Part shown: positions 55,864 to 64,000 of the stretch, piece after piece
How the letters are laid out: each line of letters begins with the position of its first letter
Position numbering within the stretch: the stretch's first letter is position 1
NCBI RefSeq assembly: GCF_029167375.1
Contig: NZ_JARFTP010000006.1
Coordinates: 147,320 to 211,319 of the forward strand
Direction: 5' to 3'
Length of the DNA stretch: 64,000 nt
Origin: Tsukamurella sp. 8F
GTDB taxonomy: Bacteria; Actinomycetota; Actinomycetes; Mycobacteriales; Mycobacteriaceae
Made by a program: the position numbers and the translations under genes
The notes under the pieces: generated by a model
What the model saw: only the letters and a program-made list of their open reading frames with translations
Databases searched by the model: none
What the model was told of the DNA's origin: nothing

Positions 55864-56442
55864 GTGACCGACGCACCGCTGATCGTGGTGGGCCTGGGCA
55901 ACCCCGGGGAGAAGTACGCCGCTACCCGTCACAACATCGGGTTCTGGGTCGCCGACGAGCTCGCCGGCCGCGCCCACACCACCTTCTCCCGGCACAAGAA
56001 GTCCGGGGCGGAGGTGGCGACGGCGCGGCTGGCGGGCCGCACGGTCTATCTCGCGAAACCACAGTCGTTCATGAACCTGTCCGGTCAGCCGACGGCCGCC
56101 CTTGCCCGGTTCTTCTCCGTGGCGCCCACCGACGTGATCGCCGTGCACGACGAACTCGACATCGCCTTCGGAGCGGTACGGCTCAAGCGCGGCGGCGGCG
56201 AAGGCGGCCACAACGGCCTGCGGTCCCTCACCCAGCACCTGGGGACCAAGGACTACCTGCGGGTCCGCGCGGGGATCGGCCGCCCGCCCGGCCGCATGGA
56301 CGCGGCCGACTACGTACTCAAGCCCTTTTCCGCGGCCGAGCGCAAAGAGGTTCCTCTGCTCGTGGCGGGCGCCGCCGACGCCGTGGAGCTGCTGATCTCC
56401 GGCGACCTGGAGACGGCGCAGAACACGGTGCACGCCTGGTGA
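55864..56442 (+). CDS. pth: Peptidyl-tRNA hydrolase
   Basis: A 192-residue enzyme that frees tRNA from prematurely released peptidyl-tRNA. Catalytic and binding residues are in TRHNIGFW (His), [10 protein letters not shown] (Asn), [11 protein letters not shown] (Asp) and GGHNGLRS (Asn). It starts at GTG. It overlaps the GNAT gene by 4 nt, so the two are co-translated. Confidence 0.95.
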   Translation: MTDAPLIVVGLGNPGEKYAATRHNIGFWVADELAGRAHTTFSRHKKSGAEVATARLAGRTVYLAKPQSFMNLSGQPTAALARFFSVAPTDVIAVHDELDIAFGAVRLKRGGGEGGHNGLRSLTQHLGTKDYLRVRAGIGRPPGRMDAADYVLKPFSAAERKEVPLLVAGAADAVELLISGDLETAQNTVHAW

Positions 56443-56960
56443 TCTCGTTCCGCCGGGTCACGCGCGAGGACTTCCCGCTGCTGAGCGCCTGGCTGGCGGA
56501 ACCGCACAACCGGCGATGGTGGAACCACGATCCCGACACGGTCGAGGCGGACTTCGCCGCCGCGGTGGACGGACGCGAGCCGAGCGAGGACTGGCTCGCC
56601 CTCGATGACGGAGTGCCCTTCGGCCTCCTGCAACGCCAGCGCTGGGTGGACTACCCCGACGAGGCGCGAACGCTCGAACCGGTCGTGACCCCCGGTGCGC
56701 GCGATTACGGCATCGACTACCTGATCGGCAGGGCGTCCGCGACCGGCAGGGGCATGGGGACGGAGATGATCTCTGCGTTCTGCCTGCTGACCTTCGGCGA
56801 ACTCGATGCCGACGCGGTGATCGTCGCGGTGGCGGCCGGCAACCGCCGCTCATGGCGTGCCCTGGAGCGGGCGGGCTTCACCCGCGTAGGCGAGGTCGAC
56901 ATGAGCCCCGACAACCCCATCGATCCACCGGATCACGTGGTGGACCAGCTCAGGCGCTAG
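56439..56960 (+). CDS. GNAT acetyltransferase, AAC(6')-like
   Basis: A 173-residue acetyl-CoA-dependent N-acetyltransferase. The N-terminus ([11 protein letters not shown]) and the acetyl-CoA loop ([16 protein letters not shown]), with [19 protein letters not shown], follow the aminoglycoside 6'-N-acetyltransferase AAC(6') group. Related chromosomal proteins also act on siderophore or protein substrates, so drug resistance is not certain. The GTG at 56439 overlaps the pth stop. Confidence 0.82.
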   Translation: MISFRRVTREDFPLLSAWLAEPHNRRWWNHDPDTVEADFAAAVDGREPSEDWLALDDGVPFGLLQRQRWVDYPDEARTLEPVVTPGARDYGIDYLIGRASATGRGMGTEMISAFCLLTFGELDADAVIVAVAAGNRRSWRALERAGFTRVGEVDMSPDNPIDPPDHVVDQLRR

Positions 56961-57012
56961 AACTCGCGGTTTCGGGAGGTGGGCGACCAGGAACGACGCG
57001 CCGACCGACCGG

Positions 57013-57018
57013 TACGAT
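57013..57018 (+). promoter_or_regulatory. -10 hexamer TACGAT of prfC
   Basis: TACGAT ends 8 nt before the GTG at 57027, and no ribosome-binding site lies between, which supports this start and a leaderless mRNA. Confidence 0.45.
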
Positions 57019-57026
57019 GGACACCC

Positions 57027-58625
57027 GTGAGTTCTACCATCCCCGGCGAGGTCGCACGCCGCCGCACGTTCGCGATCATCAGCCACCCCGACGCCGGCAA
57101 GTCCACGATGACCGAGGCGTTGGCGCTGCACGCGCGGGTCATCAACGAGGCGGGCGCGATCCACGGCAAAGCGGGGCGCAAGTCCACCGTGTCCGACTGG
57201 ATGGAGATGGAGAAGGCACGCGGCATCTCCGTGAGCTCGACCGCGCTGCAGTTCGATTACGCACCGGAGAACGCGAGCGCGGCATCCGTCATCAACCTGG
57301 TGGACACTCCCGGTCACGCAGACTTCTCAGAGGACACGTATCGCGTGCTGACGGCCGTCGACGCCGCGGTCATGCTCATCGACGCCGCGAAGGGCCTGGA
57401 GCCGCAGACGCTCAAGCTCTTCCAGGTATGCCGGCACCGCGGCATCCCGGTCATCACCGTGATCAACAAATGGGACCGCCCGGGCCGCACGCCGCTCGAG
57501 CTGCTGGACGAGATCGCCGAGCGCATCGGCCTGACACCTACGCCCCTGTTCTGGCCCGTCGGCATCGCCGGCGACTTCCGCGGCCTGCGCGACGCGCGGA
57601 GCGGCGAGTACGTGAAGTTCACGCGCACCGCGGGCGGCGCGAAGATCGCCCCGGAGGAGCATCTCGGGCCAGATGCAGCGGCCAGCCGCGAGGGCGACGT
57701 CTGGACCGAGGCGGTCGAGGAGACCGAGTTGATGGCCGAGATGGGCCAGGTGCACGATCAGGAGTCGTTCCTCGCGGGCGAGACGTCGCCGGTGATCTTC
57801 TCGTCGGCGATACTGAATTTCGGTGTGCGCCAACTACTCGAGGCGCTCGTCGAGCTGGCGCCGGCGCCGCACGAGCGCGCCGGGGTGGACGGCACCGAGC
57901 GAGAGGTCACCGATCCGTTCAGCGCGGTCGTGTTCAAGGTGCAGGCGGGCATGGACTCCGCGCACCGCGACCGATTGGCGTTCATGCGCATCGTATCCGG
58001 CGAATTCGAACGCGGCATGGTCGTGACGCATGCGCAGACCGGGAAGCCTTTCGCCACCAAGTATGCGATGACGGTGGTGGGCCGCGAACGCGAGACCGTC
58101 GAGACCGCGTTCCCCGGCGACGTCGTCGGCCTGGTCAACGCCACGGCGCTCGCCCCGGGGGACACCCTGTACTCGGACAAGAAGATCCAGTTCCCGCCGA
58201 TCCCGTCGTTCGCACCCGAACACTTCGCCGTCGTGCGCGCCACCACCGCCGGGAAGTACAAGCAGTTCCGCAAGGGCATCGAGCAGCTGGGCACCGAGGG
58301 CGTGGTCCAGCTGCTGCGCAACGACATCCGTGGCGACGCCTCCCCTGTCATGGCGGCCGTGGGCCCCATGCAGTTCGAGGTGGTGGCAGCGCGCATGAAG
58401 ACGGAGTTCAACGTCGACGTCCAGCAGGAGCGCCTGGGCTACTCCGTCGCGCGGCGCACCGACGCCGCGAGCGTCGACGAGCTGAACCGGCAACGCGGCG
58501 TCGAGGTCTTCGAGCGCACCGACGGTGCCCTGCTCGCCCTCTTCTCCGACAAGTGGCGCCTGCAGTACATCCAGAAGGAGATGCCCGACCTGACACTCGA
58601 GCCACTCGTAGCCGCCGCCGACTGA
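57027..58625 (+). CDS. prfC: Peptide chain release factor 3
   Basis: A 532-residue translational GTPase that recycles RF1/RF2 after termination. G motifs are SHPDAGKST, DTPGHADF and NKWDRPG, followed by the RF3-specific region with TAGKYKQFRKGIEQLG and VGPMQFEVV. I use the GTG at 57027 (family length about 530); an in-frame start 16 codons upstream (56979) has no signals. A TACGAT -10 element lies 8 nt before this GTG. Confidence 0.94.
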   Translation: MSSTIPGEVARRRTFAIISHPDAGKSTMTEALALHARVINEAGAIHGKAGRKSTVSDWMEMEKARGISVSSTALQFDYAPENASAASVINLVDTPGHADFSEDTYRVLTAVDAAVMLIDAAKGLEPQTLKLFQVCRHRGIPVITVINKWDRPGRTPLELLDEIAERIGLTPTPLFWPVGIAGDFRGLRDARSGEYVKFTRTAGGAKIAPEEHLGPDAAASREGDVWTEAVEETELMAEMGQVHDQESFLAGETSPVIFSSAILNFGVRQLLEALVELAPAPHERAGVDGTEREVTDPFSAVVFKVQAGMDSAHRDRLAFMRIVSGEFERGMVVTHAQTGKPFATKYAMTVVGRERETVETAFPGDVVGLVNATALAPGDTLYSDKKIQFPPIPSFAPEHFAVVRATTAGKYKQFRKGIEQLGTEGVVQLLRNDIRGDASPVMAAVGPMQFEVVAARMKTEFNVDVQQERLGYSVARRTDAASVDELNRQRGVEVFERTDGALLALFSDKWRLQYIQKEMPDLTLEPLVAAAD

Positions 58626-58649
58626 CGCAGAGCGGCCGAAGCGCGCGAT

Positions 58650-58680
58650 CCGGACTCGGCGCACATCCGTCCGAGTTCGG
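58650..58680 (+). terminator. Hairpin after prfC
   Basis: CCGGACTCGG (58650-58659) pairs with CCGAGTTCGG (58671-58680), ten pairs with one G-T, across an 11-nt loop and 25 nt after the prfC stop. No T run follows. Confidence 0.5.
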
Positions 58681-58797
58681 CACGATGCACGTCAGTCACG
58701 ATATGGCGAGCCTTGTCGGACCGCGAAACACGCACGTCACGTCACGTGGCTACCTTGCTCCCCGGCGCAACCGGCGCACGACGGACGAGGAGCGAGC

Positions 58798-59088
58798 ATG
58801 AAGCGAGTAGCAGCAGCGATCTGCGCGGTGGCCGCGGTATCCGCCCTGGCGACGGGCTGCGGGAAGGGATCGTCGACGAGCCACAGTGCCGCCAAGCACA
58901 CGGCGTCGGCGGCGAAGAGCTCGGCAGCGAAGGGTTCCGCAGCGAAGACGGCGGCGGGCAGGAGTGGCACGGTGTACCCGGGCGCGTTCTGCAGCTCGGA
59001 CGGGGCGAAGGGTAAGGCAGCCAACGGCACTGCGTACGTGTGCAAGAAGGCCAAGGACGGACGCGACCACTGGGAGCACTCGGCCTGA
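58798..59088 (+). CDS. Small lipoprotein with SAAK repeats
   Basis: A 96-residue exported protein. The signal peptide ends in a lipobox ALATGC (Cys near residue 21). The mature part begins with a Lys/Ser/Ala-rich section with repeated SAAK units (residues about 30-55). It ends in a small folded tail with two Cys (PGAFCSSDG, TAYVCKKAKDG) and a DHW motif. A GAGGAG ribosome-binding site is present. The function is unknown. It precedes mqo, with a palindrome between. Confidence 0.75.
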   Translation: MKRVAAAICAVAAVSALATGCGKGSSTSHSAAKHTASAAKSSAAKGSAAKTAAGRSGTVYPGAFCSSDGAKGKAANGTAYVCKKAKDGRDHWEHSA

Positions 59089-59094
59089 CTCCAG

Positions 59095-59122
59095 ACGTGA
59101 TGTGCAATCGCGCACATCACGT
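59095..59122. promoter_or_regulatory. 28-bp palindrome with CRP-like core upstream of mqo
   Basis: Perfect 11-bp arms (ACGTGATGTGC / GCACATCACGT) flank AATCGC. The core reads TGTG-N8-CACA, the outer pattern of CRP/GlxR sites, although the inner A/T positions differ from the consensus. It lies 35 nt before the mqo ATG, centred near -49 from the predicted start of transcription. It could also end transcription of the lipoprotein gene. Confidence 0.6.
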
Positions 59123-59145
59123 TCCGCGTGGCTGCGCCCCGGGCG

Positions 59146-59151
59146 TAGCGT
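59146..59151 (+). promoter_or_regulatory. -10 hexamer TAGCGT of mqo
   Basis: TAGCGT ends 6 nt before the mqo ATG at 59158, and no Shine-Dalgarno is visible, so the mRNA is probably leaderless. Confidence 0.45.
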
Positions 59152-59157
59152 GGGCAC

Positions 59158-60627
59158 ATGAGCAGCCTGGAGACGGTCGATGTAGCCCTGATCGGCGGCG
59201 GGATCATGAGCGCCACGCTGGGCGCCTTCCTGCGCAACCTGGAGCCCGAGTGGACGATCCGCGTGTTCGAGCGACTACCGCAGGTCGCGGAGGAGTCCTC
59301 CGACGCGTGGAACAACGCGGGCACCGGGCACGCGGCTCTGTGCGAGCTCAACTACACGCCCGAGGGACCCGACGGGTCGATCGACATCACCAAGGCACTC
59401 GCGGTCAACGAGCAGTTCCAGCAGAGCCGGCAGTTCTGGTCCTATCTGCTCGCCGACGGACAGCTCGCCGACGCGTCGTTCATCAACCAGGTCCCGCACA
59501 TGACTCTGGTGCGCGGCGCCGACGACATCGACTACCTGCGCAGGCGTTTCGACGCCCTACGCACGTCCCCGCTGTTCTCGGCGATGCGCTACTCCACCGA
59601 CCGTGACGAGATCGCCGCATGGGCGCCGCTGATCGTCGACGGGCGTGCCGAGTCGGACACCGTCGCAGCGACATTCGACCCGTCCGGGACCGACGTGGAC
59701 TTCGGTTCGCTCACTCGGCAGTTACTCGCCCACCACGGTGACGTGCAGACCAACCGGGAGATCACGCGCCTGCGACCCGACGGCGGCGGCTGGCGCCTGA
59801 CGGTCCGGAACACCTTCACACGCAAGGACTCCGAGGTACGCGCGCGGTTCGTGTTCGTCGGCGCGGGGGGCCGGGCGCTGCAGTTGCTACAGGCTGCGCG
59901 CGCACCGGAGATCCACGGCTACTCGCTGCTGCCGATCAGCGGGCACTTCCTGCGCACCACCGATCCGGCCGTGGTGGAACGACACCATGCCAAGGTGTAC
60001 GGCAAGGCGCCCGTCGGCGCGCCCCCGATGTCCATGCCGCACCTCGATGCGCGCGTCATCGGCGGCGAGCGGTCGGTGCTGTTCGGGCCCTACGCTGGCG
60101 CGAATCCCAAGTTCCTCAAAGAGGGCTCGGTGCTGGACATGCCGCGCACCCTGCGGCCCGCCAACTTCGTGCCGTTCGTGCGAATGGGTCTCGACAACCT
60201 CAACCTGGTGGGCCTCCTCCTCGGCGATCTCACCGCCACGCCGGAGCAGAAGCTGCGCCAGCTCAAGGAATTCGCTCCGTCGGTCGGGGACGACCACTGG
60301 GAGATGTACGCGGCGGGGCAGCGGGCGCAGATCGTCAAGCCCGACCAGAAGCGCGGGGGTGCGCTGCAGTTCGGAACCGAGGTGATCTCGTCGGCAGGAG
60401 GCACACTCGCGGGGCTGCTGGGCGCCTCGCCCGGAGCCTCGACGGCGGTGCCGATCGCCCTCTCCGTTCTCGAACGCAGCTTCCCGAACCGGTTCACGGG
60501 TTCCTGGGCCGAGTCCCTGCGGACCATGGTGCCGACGTTCGGAACCGCTCTGAACGACGACGCCGACCTCGCCGCCTCTACTCAGGCGCGCACAGCGAAG
60601 GCGCTCGACATCGAGCCCACGCGCTAG
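59158..60627 (+). CDS. mqo: Malate:quinone oxidoreductase
   Basis: A 489-residue, FAD-dependent peripheral membrane enzyme of the TCA cycle that oxidises malate and reduces quinone. The N-terminus has VALIGGGIMSATLGAFL and the family motif SSDAWNNAGTGHAALCELNY. Later signatures are GGERSVLFGPYAGANPKFLK and LLGASPGASTAVPI. It is convergent with, and overlaps by 4 nt, the 3-hydroxyisobutyryl-CoA hydrolase gene. It would feed the same quinone pool as nuo and ndh. Confidence 0.95.
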   Translation: MSSLETVDVALIGGGIMSATLGAFLRNLEPEWTIRVFERLPQVAEESSDAWNNAGTGHAALCELNYTPEGPDGSIDITKALAVNEQFQQSRQFWSYLLADGQLADASFINQVPHMTLVRGADDIDYLRRRFDALRTSPLFSAMRYSTDRDEIAAWAPLIVDGRAESDTVAATFDPSGTDVDFGSLTRQLLAHHGDVQTNREITRLRPDGGGWRLTVRNTFTRKDSEVRARFVFVGAGGRALQLLQAARAPEIHGYSLLPISGHFLRTTDPAVVERHHAKVYGKAPVGAPPMSMPHLDARVIGGERSVLFGPYAGANPKFLKEGSVLDMPRTLRPANFVPFVRMGLDNLNLVGLLLGDLTATPEQKLRQLKEFAPSVGDDHWEMYAAGQRAQIVKPDQKRGGALQFGTEVISSAGGTLAGLLGASPGASTAVPIALSVLERSFPNRFTGSWAESLRTMVPTFGTALNDDADLAASTQARTAKALDIEPTR

Positions 60628-61613
60628 CCGACCAGCGCGGCTATCTCCGCATCGTCCACGTCCGCGATCGTTGCGGGCGAGAACTTCGGGTCACGGTCCT
60701 TGTCGATGAGGACCGCGCGCACGCCCTCGGCGAAGTCCGGCCGGCGGATGAGGCGGGCCCCCACCACGGCCTCCTCCGCGAGACACTGCGGCAGCGTTCG
60801 CCGCGCGGCCTGAGTCACGACGGCATGGGTCGCGAGGACCGACGTCGGGCAAGCTGCCCTCAGCTGATCGCGCGCGGTCTCCGCCCACGCGCCGGAGGCG
60901 CGCTCGACGGCCGCGATCGCCCCGCGCGCGGTACCGGAGAACGCCCGCTCGATCTCATCGAACGGCAGTGTGGCGGCGGGCTTCTCGTCCGCGACCGCGG
61001 CGAGGGCGGCCTCCAGATCGTCGCCGCGCAGCAGGGCCTCCGCGAGCTCGGCCATCCGCTCGCTAGGACAGAAGTGCGTCGCGAGTCCGACGGCGAGGGC
61101 ATCGCCCGCGCCCAGCCTGGCGCCCGTGAGGCCCATGAGCAGCCCGACGCGATGCGGCAGGCGCGCCAGGATGTGGGTCGAACCTACGTCGGGCAGGAAT
61201 CCGATCGCCGTCTCAGGCATTGCGAACAGCGCCTTCTCGGACACGACGCGGTGGCTACCGTGTACCGAGATCCCCACTCCGCCACCCATATCGACGCCGT
61301 CGATCAGCGCGATGACCGGTTTGGAGAACTCGGCGAGGCGGAGGTTCATGTCGTACTCCGCACCGAAGAACGCCGTGAAGTCCTCGCCGGCGACGACCTG
61401 GTCGCGGACCACACGGATGTCGCCACCCGCGCAGTACGCCTTCGGCGAGGCCGAGGTGATGAGGACGCGGGTCACAGCGTCGTCGTCAGACCAACTCTCG
61501 AGTGCCGTGTCGATGTCGCCGACCATCTGCTGTGTCAAGGCGTTCAGTGCCTTCGGCCGGTCGAGCAGGATGTGCCCGGTCCCACCGGAGACGGTCGTCA
61601 CGATGTAGCTCAC
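60624..61613 (-). CDS. 3-hydroxyisobutyryl-CoA hydrolase (enoyl-CoA hydratase superfamily)
   Basis: A 329-residue crotonase-fold thioesterase of valine breakdown. Typical features are ILLDRPKALNALT, the oxyanion loop DGVDMGGGVGIS, the catalytic segment MPETAIGFLPDVGSTH with Glu and Asp, and the diagnostic C-terminal RRPDFAEGVRAVLIDKDRDP. The GTG at 61613 lies 1 nt after the ABC-F stop, so it is the last gene of the ispE-ABC-F operon. Confidence 0.9.
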   Translation of the reverse strand: MSYIVTTVSGGTGHILLDRPKALNALTQQMVGDIDTALESWSDDDAVTRVLITSASPKAYCAGGDIRVVRDQVVAGEDFTAFFGAEYDMNLRLAEFSKPVIALIDGVDMGGGVGISVHGSHRVVSEKALFAMPETAIGFLPDVGSTHILARLPHRVGLLMGLTGARLGAGDALAVGLATHFCPSERMAELAEALLRGDDLEAALAAVADEKPAATLPFDEIERAFSGTARGAIAAVERASGAWAETARDQLRAACPTSVLATHAVVTQAARRTLPQCLAEEAVVGARLIRRPDFAEGVRAVLIDKDRDPKFSPATIADVDDAEIAALVG

Positions 61614-61614
61614 T

Positions 61615-63435
61615 TCAGCCCCATTCCTCCGCCAGTTCCAGCCACCGACTCTCGGTGACCTCCTTCTGATCGACCACCTCGCGCAGGCGGCCGTCCAGTT
61701 CGATCAGCTTGTCGGGTTCCGTCGCCGCCGCGGCGAGGTCGGCGTGCAGCTTCTCCTCCTCGGCGCTGAACTTCTCCAGCCGGCGCTCCAGCCGGTTCAT
61801 CTCCTTGCGGGCCTGCTGCTCGGCCTTCGCATCGCGCGGCACCTTCGCCTCACGCGGCTCGGCGTCCCGAACCGAGGCCGCAGCGGCCGGTGGAACCTCC
61901 TGCGCTGCGGCCTCGATCGCCGCGCGGCGGCGCAGATACTCCTCGATGCCGCCGGGAAGGTTGGTGAGCACACCGTCGCCGAACAGGGCCCACGTCGAGT
62001 CGCAGATGCGCTCGATGAGGTAGCGGTCGTGGCTGATCACGACCAGGGTGCCTCCCCACGAGTCGAGCAGGTCCTCGAGTTGCTGCAGGGTGTCGATGTC
62101 CAGATCGTTGGTGGGCTCGTCGAGAAGCAGGACGTTGGGCTCGGCCATCAACACCCGCGTGAGCTGCAGGCGCCGCCGCTCGCCACCGGAGAGGTCTCGC
62201 ACGGGCGTGCGCTGCCGTGCCGGGGTGAAGCCGAGCCGCTCCGCGAGCTGACCGGCCGACACCTCCCTGTCCCCCAGCTGGATCCGGCCCGCGACCTCCT
62301 CGACTGCGGCGAGCACCCGCATGTCGCCGTCGAGGTCGTCGAGTTCCTGGCGAAGCCAACCCAGGCGCACCGTCTGGCCCTGCACGCGCTTACCCGACGA
62401 GAGCGGGGCGTCACCCGCCAAGGCCCGCAGCAACGTCGTCTTCCCGGACCCGTTGACTCCGACCAGCCCCACACGCTCGCCCGGCGCAAGCCGCCACGTC
62501 AGATCGTCGACCAGGACCCGGCCGTCGGGAGCCTCCAGCCGCACGTCCTCGAGTTCGACGACCACACGGCCCAGGCGCCGTTGCGCGAAAGCGGCGAGAG
62601 CGACCGAGTCCCGAGGCTCGGGAACATCGGCGATGAGTGCCTCGGCGGACTCGATCCGGTAGCGCGGCTTGGACGTTCGCGCGGGCGCGCCGCGGCGCAG
62701 CCACGCGAGCTCCTTGCGGGCGAGGTTGCGGCGCCGCTCCTCGGACGCGTCGGCCTGACGGTCCCGCTCGGCGCGCGCGAAGACCCAGTCGTTGTAGCCG
62801 CCCTCGTACGAGTTGACCGCACCGCCGACGACCTCCCACGTGCGGGTCGCCACGGTGTCCAGGAACCACCTGTCGTGTGTCACGACCACGAGCGAACAGC
62901 GCCGCCGCACAAGGTGGTTCGCCAGCCACTGCACGCCCTCGACGTCCAGGTGGTTGGTCGGCTCGTCCAGGATCAGCAGGTCCAGCTCGCGCACCAGCGC
63001 GGCCGCGAGCGCGACGCGCCGCCGCTCGCCCCCGGACAGCCCCGACACATCCCGGTCGAGGCCCAGGGCGCCATCGGTGGCCAAATGGCCCGACCCGATC
63101 CCTATGCCGGACAGCACGTCCCGTATGCGAGCATCGCCGGCCCACTCGTGCTCCGCCAGTCCCAGAGGGCCCAGGACGACATCGGCGACGGTGCCCGGCG
63201 GCAGCTCGCCCCGCTGCGTCACGACCGCCATCCGCAGATCTGAGGTACGCGATACGCGTCCCGAGTCCGGCGGCTCGATTCCGGCGAGGATCTCCAGCAG
63301 CGTGGTCTTTCCGCCGCCGTTGAGGCCGACGACACCGATCCGCTCGCCGGTCTGCACGCCGAGGGATACCGAGTCGAGCAGCGGTGCGACGCCGAAACTC
63401 TTACTCACGGTCTCGAGGTTGACCAGGTTCGCCAC
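61615..63435 (-). CDS. ABC-F family ATPase, Uup-like
   Basis: A 606-residue soluble protein with two ABC domains and no membrane part. The first has GLNGGGKTTLLE, LSGGERRRVALA and LDEPTNHLD. The second has GVNGSGKTTLLR, LSGGERRRLQL and LDEPTNDLD. A C-terminal coiled coil (about 545-606) matches the DNA-binding tail of Uup. ABC-F proteins act on the ribosome. The GTG at 63435 shares one base with the ispE stop; the upstream in-frame part is antisense-free but out of family. Confidence 0.9.
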   Translation of the reverse strand: MANLVNLETVSKSFGVAPLLDSVSLGVQTGERIGVVGLNGGGKTTLLEILAGIEPPDSGRVSRTSDLRMAVVTQRGELPPGTVADVVLGPLGLAEHEWAGDARIRDVLSGIGIGSGHLATDGALGLDRDVSGLSGGERRRVALAAALVRELDLLILDEPTNHLDVEGVQWLANHLVRRRCSLVVVTHDRWFLDTVATRTWEVVGGAVNSYEGGYNDWVFARAERDRQADASEERRRNLARKELAWLRRGAPARTSKPRYRIESAEALIADVPEPRDSVALAAFAQRRLGRVVVELEDVRLEAPDGRVLVDDLTWRLAPGERVGLVGVNGSGKTTLLRALAGDAPLSSGKRVQGQTVRLGWLRQELDDLDGDMRVLAAVEEVAGRIQLGDREVSAGQLAERLGFTPARQRTPVRDLSGGERRRLQLTRVLMAEPNVLLLDEPTNDLDIDTLQQLEDLLDSWGGTLVVISHDRYLIERICDSTWALFGDGVLTNLPGGIEEYLRRRAAIEAAAQEVPPAAAASVRDAEPREAKVPRDAKAEQQARKEMNRLERRLEKFSAEEEKLHADLAAAATEPDKLIELDGRLREVVDQKEVTESRWLELAEEWG

Positions 63436-64000
63436 TACTCTCCTACCCCTGTGGTCAGATGGGCGCCGGATGCCGGGCCGTAGGCCACGCGTACCGTGCG
63501 GCACACACCGGCGCCCGCGATCTCCGAACCGACTGCAACAGCGGATGCCGCATCTGCGCACAGGAACGCGCACGTGGGACCCGATCCAGACACGACACCT
63601 GCGAGGGCGCCGGCCTCGATGCCCGCGCGCAGCGTCCGGCGCAGGCCCGGCTGCAGCGACAGCGCGGCCGCCTGGAGATCGTTGGTCAGGTGCGGCGCGA
63701 GCGCATTGGGGTCGCCCGCCGCGAGAGCCTGCAACAGCGCCTCAGGCGCGCACGCACGCGGCGGGTCGCCGATCTCGCGCAGGCGGTCCAGTTCGCGGAA
63801 GACGGCCGGCGTGCTCAGCCCCTCCTTCGCGAGCGCCAGCGTCCAGTGGAACTCGCCGCGCGTGAGGACCGGCACCAGGCGTTCGCCACGCCCGGTTCCG
63901 AGAGCGGTGCCGCCCTGCACGCAGAAGGGGACGTCCGACCCCACCTCGGCGGCGATCTCGGCCAGTTCGCCCCGGGTCGTGTCGAGACGCCACAGTGCCG
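63435..64000 (-). CDS. ispE: 4-diphosphocytidyl-2-C-methyl-D-erythritol kinase (5' end outside window)
   Basis: This is the C-terminal part, about 188 residues, of the GHMP kinase of the MEP isoprenoid pathway. Its frame is open to the edge. The ATP loop region has [18 protein letters not shown] and [11 protein letters not shown], and the C-terminal motif is [12 protein letters not shown]. The order ispE then ABC-F is known in Mycobacteriales. The N-terminus lies beyond position 64,000. Confidence 0.93.
   Translation of the reverse strand, partial: ALWRLDTTRGELAEIAAEVGSDVPFCVQGGTALGTGRGERLVPVLTRGEFHWTLALAKEGLSTPAVFRELDRLREIGDPPRACAPEALLQALAAGDPNALAPHLTNDLQAAALSLQPGLRRTLRAGIEAGALAGVVSGSGPTCAFLCADAASAVAVGSEIAGAGVCRTVRVAYGPASGAHLTTGVGE

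Noticed and set aside
56979..57026. Earlier start for prfC
   Set aside because: It adds 16 residues not found in the family and lies upstream of the predicted -10 element at 57013.
58730..58746. Tandem CACGT units before the lipoprotein gene
   Set aside because: Three short units can arise by chance in GC-rich DNA and do not form a clear operator.
1..64000. CRISPR array, transposon, prophage or rRNA
   Set aside because: No regularly spaced repeats, transposase, integrase or ribosomal RNA sequence was seen. The only RNA gene found is tRNA-Gln.

Overview
The window is high-GC DNA with the codon use, GTG/ATG starts and gene order of an actinobacterium of the order Mycobacteriales (Tsukamurella, Gordonia or a relative; I cannot fix the genus from sequence alone). 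The support is synteny with Mycobacterium: mfd-mazG-lpqU, a Rv1019-like TetR gene, tRNA-Gln beside glmU-prs, rplY-pth and ispE, and a response-regulator-like gene just before nuoA. No phage, insertion sequence, rRNA or CRISPR array was seen.

Positions 1-18,300 are accessory and regulator-rich. They hold a 5'-truncated FAD monooxygenase and a series of oxidoreductases (SDRs, an aldo-keto reductase, a quinone-oxidoreductase-like enzyme), most paired with their own regulator (TetR, XRE/MmyB, HxlR). A three-gene SDR/MFS/beta-propeller operon follows. Next is a LysR gene flanked by two different beta-lactamase-fold serine hydrolases, then another TetR gene and a PAS-GGDEF-EAL protein. Several operator-like palindromes lie between divergent genes.

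Positions 18,293-33,847 carry an atypical receiver-domain protein and the complete 14-gene nuoA-N operon for complex I. Nearly every junction is a 4-nt overlap. A perfect CRP-type site (TGTGA-N6-TCACA) lies in front of nuoA. A type II NADH dehydrogenase gene (ndh) follows directly, so both NADH entry routes to the quinone pool sit side by side. A malate:quinone oxidoreductase gene (mqo) near the right end has its own CRP-like palindrome.

Positions 35,371-48,513 hold conserved housekeeping genes (lpqU, mazG, mfd, tRNA-Gln, glmU, prs, an ArsC-like reductase). Among them are two small secreted proteins, a TetR/membrane-protein pair, a FUSC transporter-like protein with a divergent LysR gene, and a conserved protein of unknown function.

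Positions 48,714-54,527 are the most interesting block. An NAD-dependent formate dehydrogenase is followed by a DyP peroxidase carrying an encapsulin-targeting tail, the encapsulin shell protein, an Hsp100/Clp-type unfoldase without a visible ClpP-docking loop, and a very acidic 56-residue protein. That last protein overlaps the unfoldase gene behind a strong ribosome-binding site and ends inside a hairpin terminator. This looks like one operon extending the known DyP-encapsulin nanocompartment.

Positions 54,557-64,000 hold an epoxide-hydrolase-like protein, rplY, pth, an AAC(6')-like acetyltransferase, prfC, a small lipoprotein and mqo. On the minus strand the order is ispE, an ABC-F ATPase and a 3-hydroxyisobutyryl-CoA hydrolase, with ispE cut by the right edge. 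Seven genes have a TANNNT -10 hexamer 6-9 nt before the start codon and little or no Shine-Dalgarno, suggesting leaderless mRNAs.
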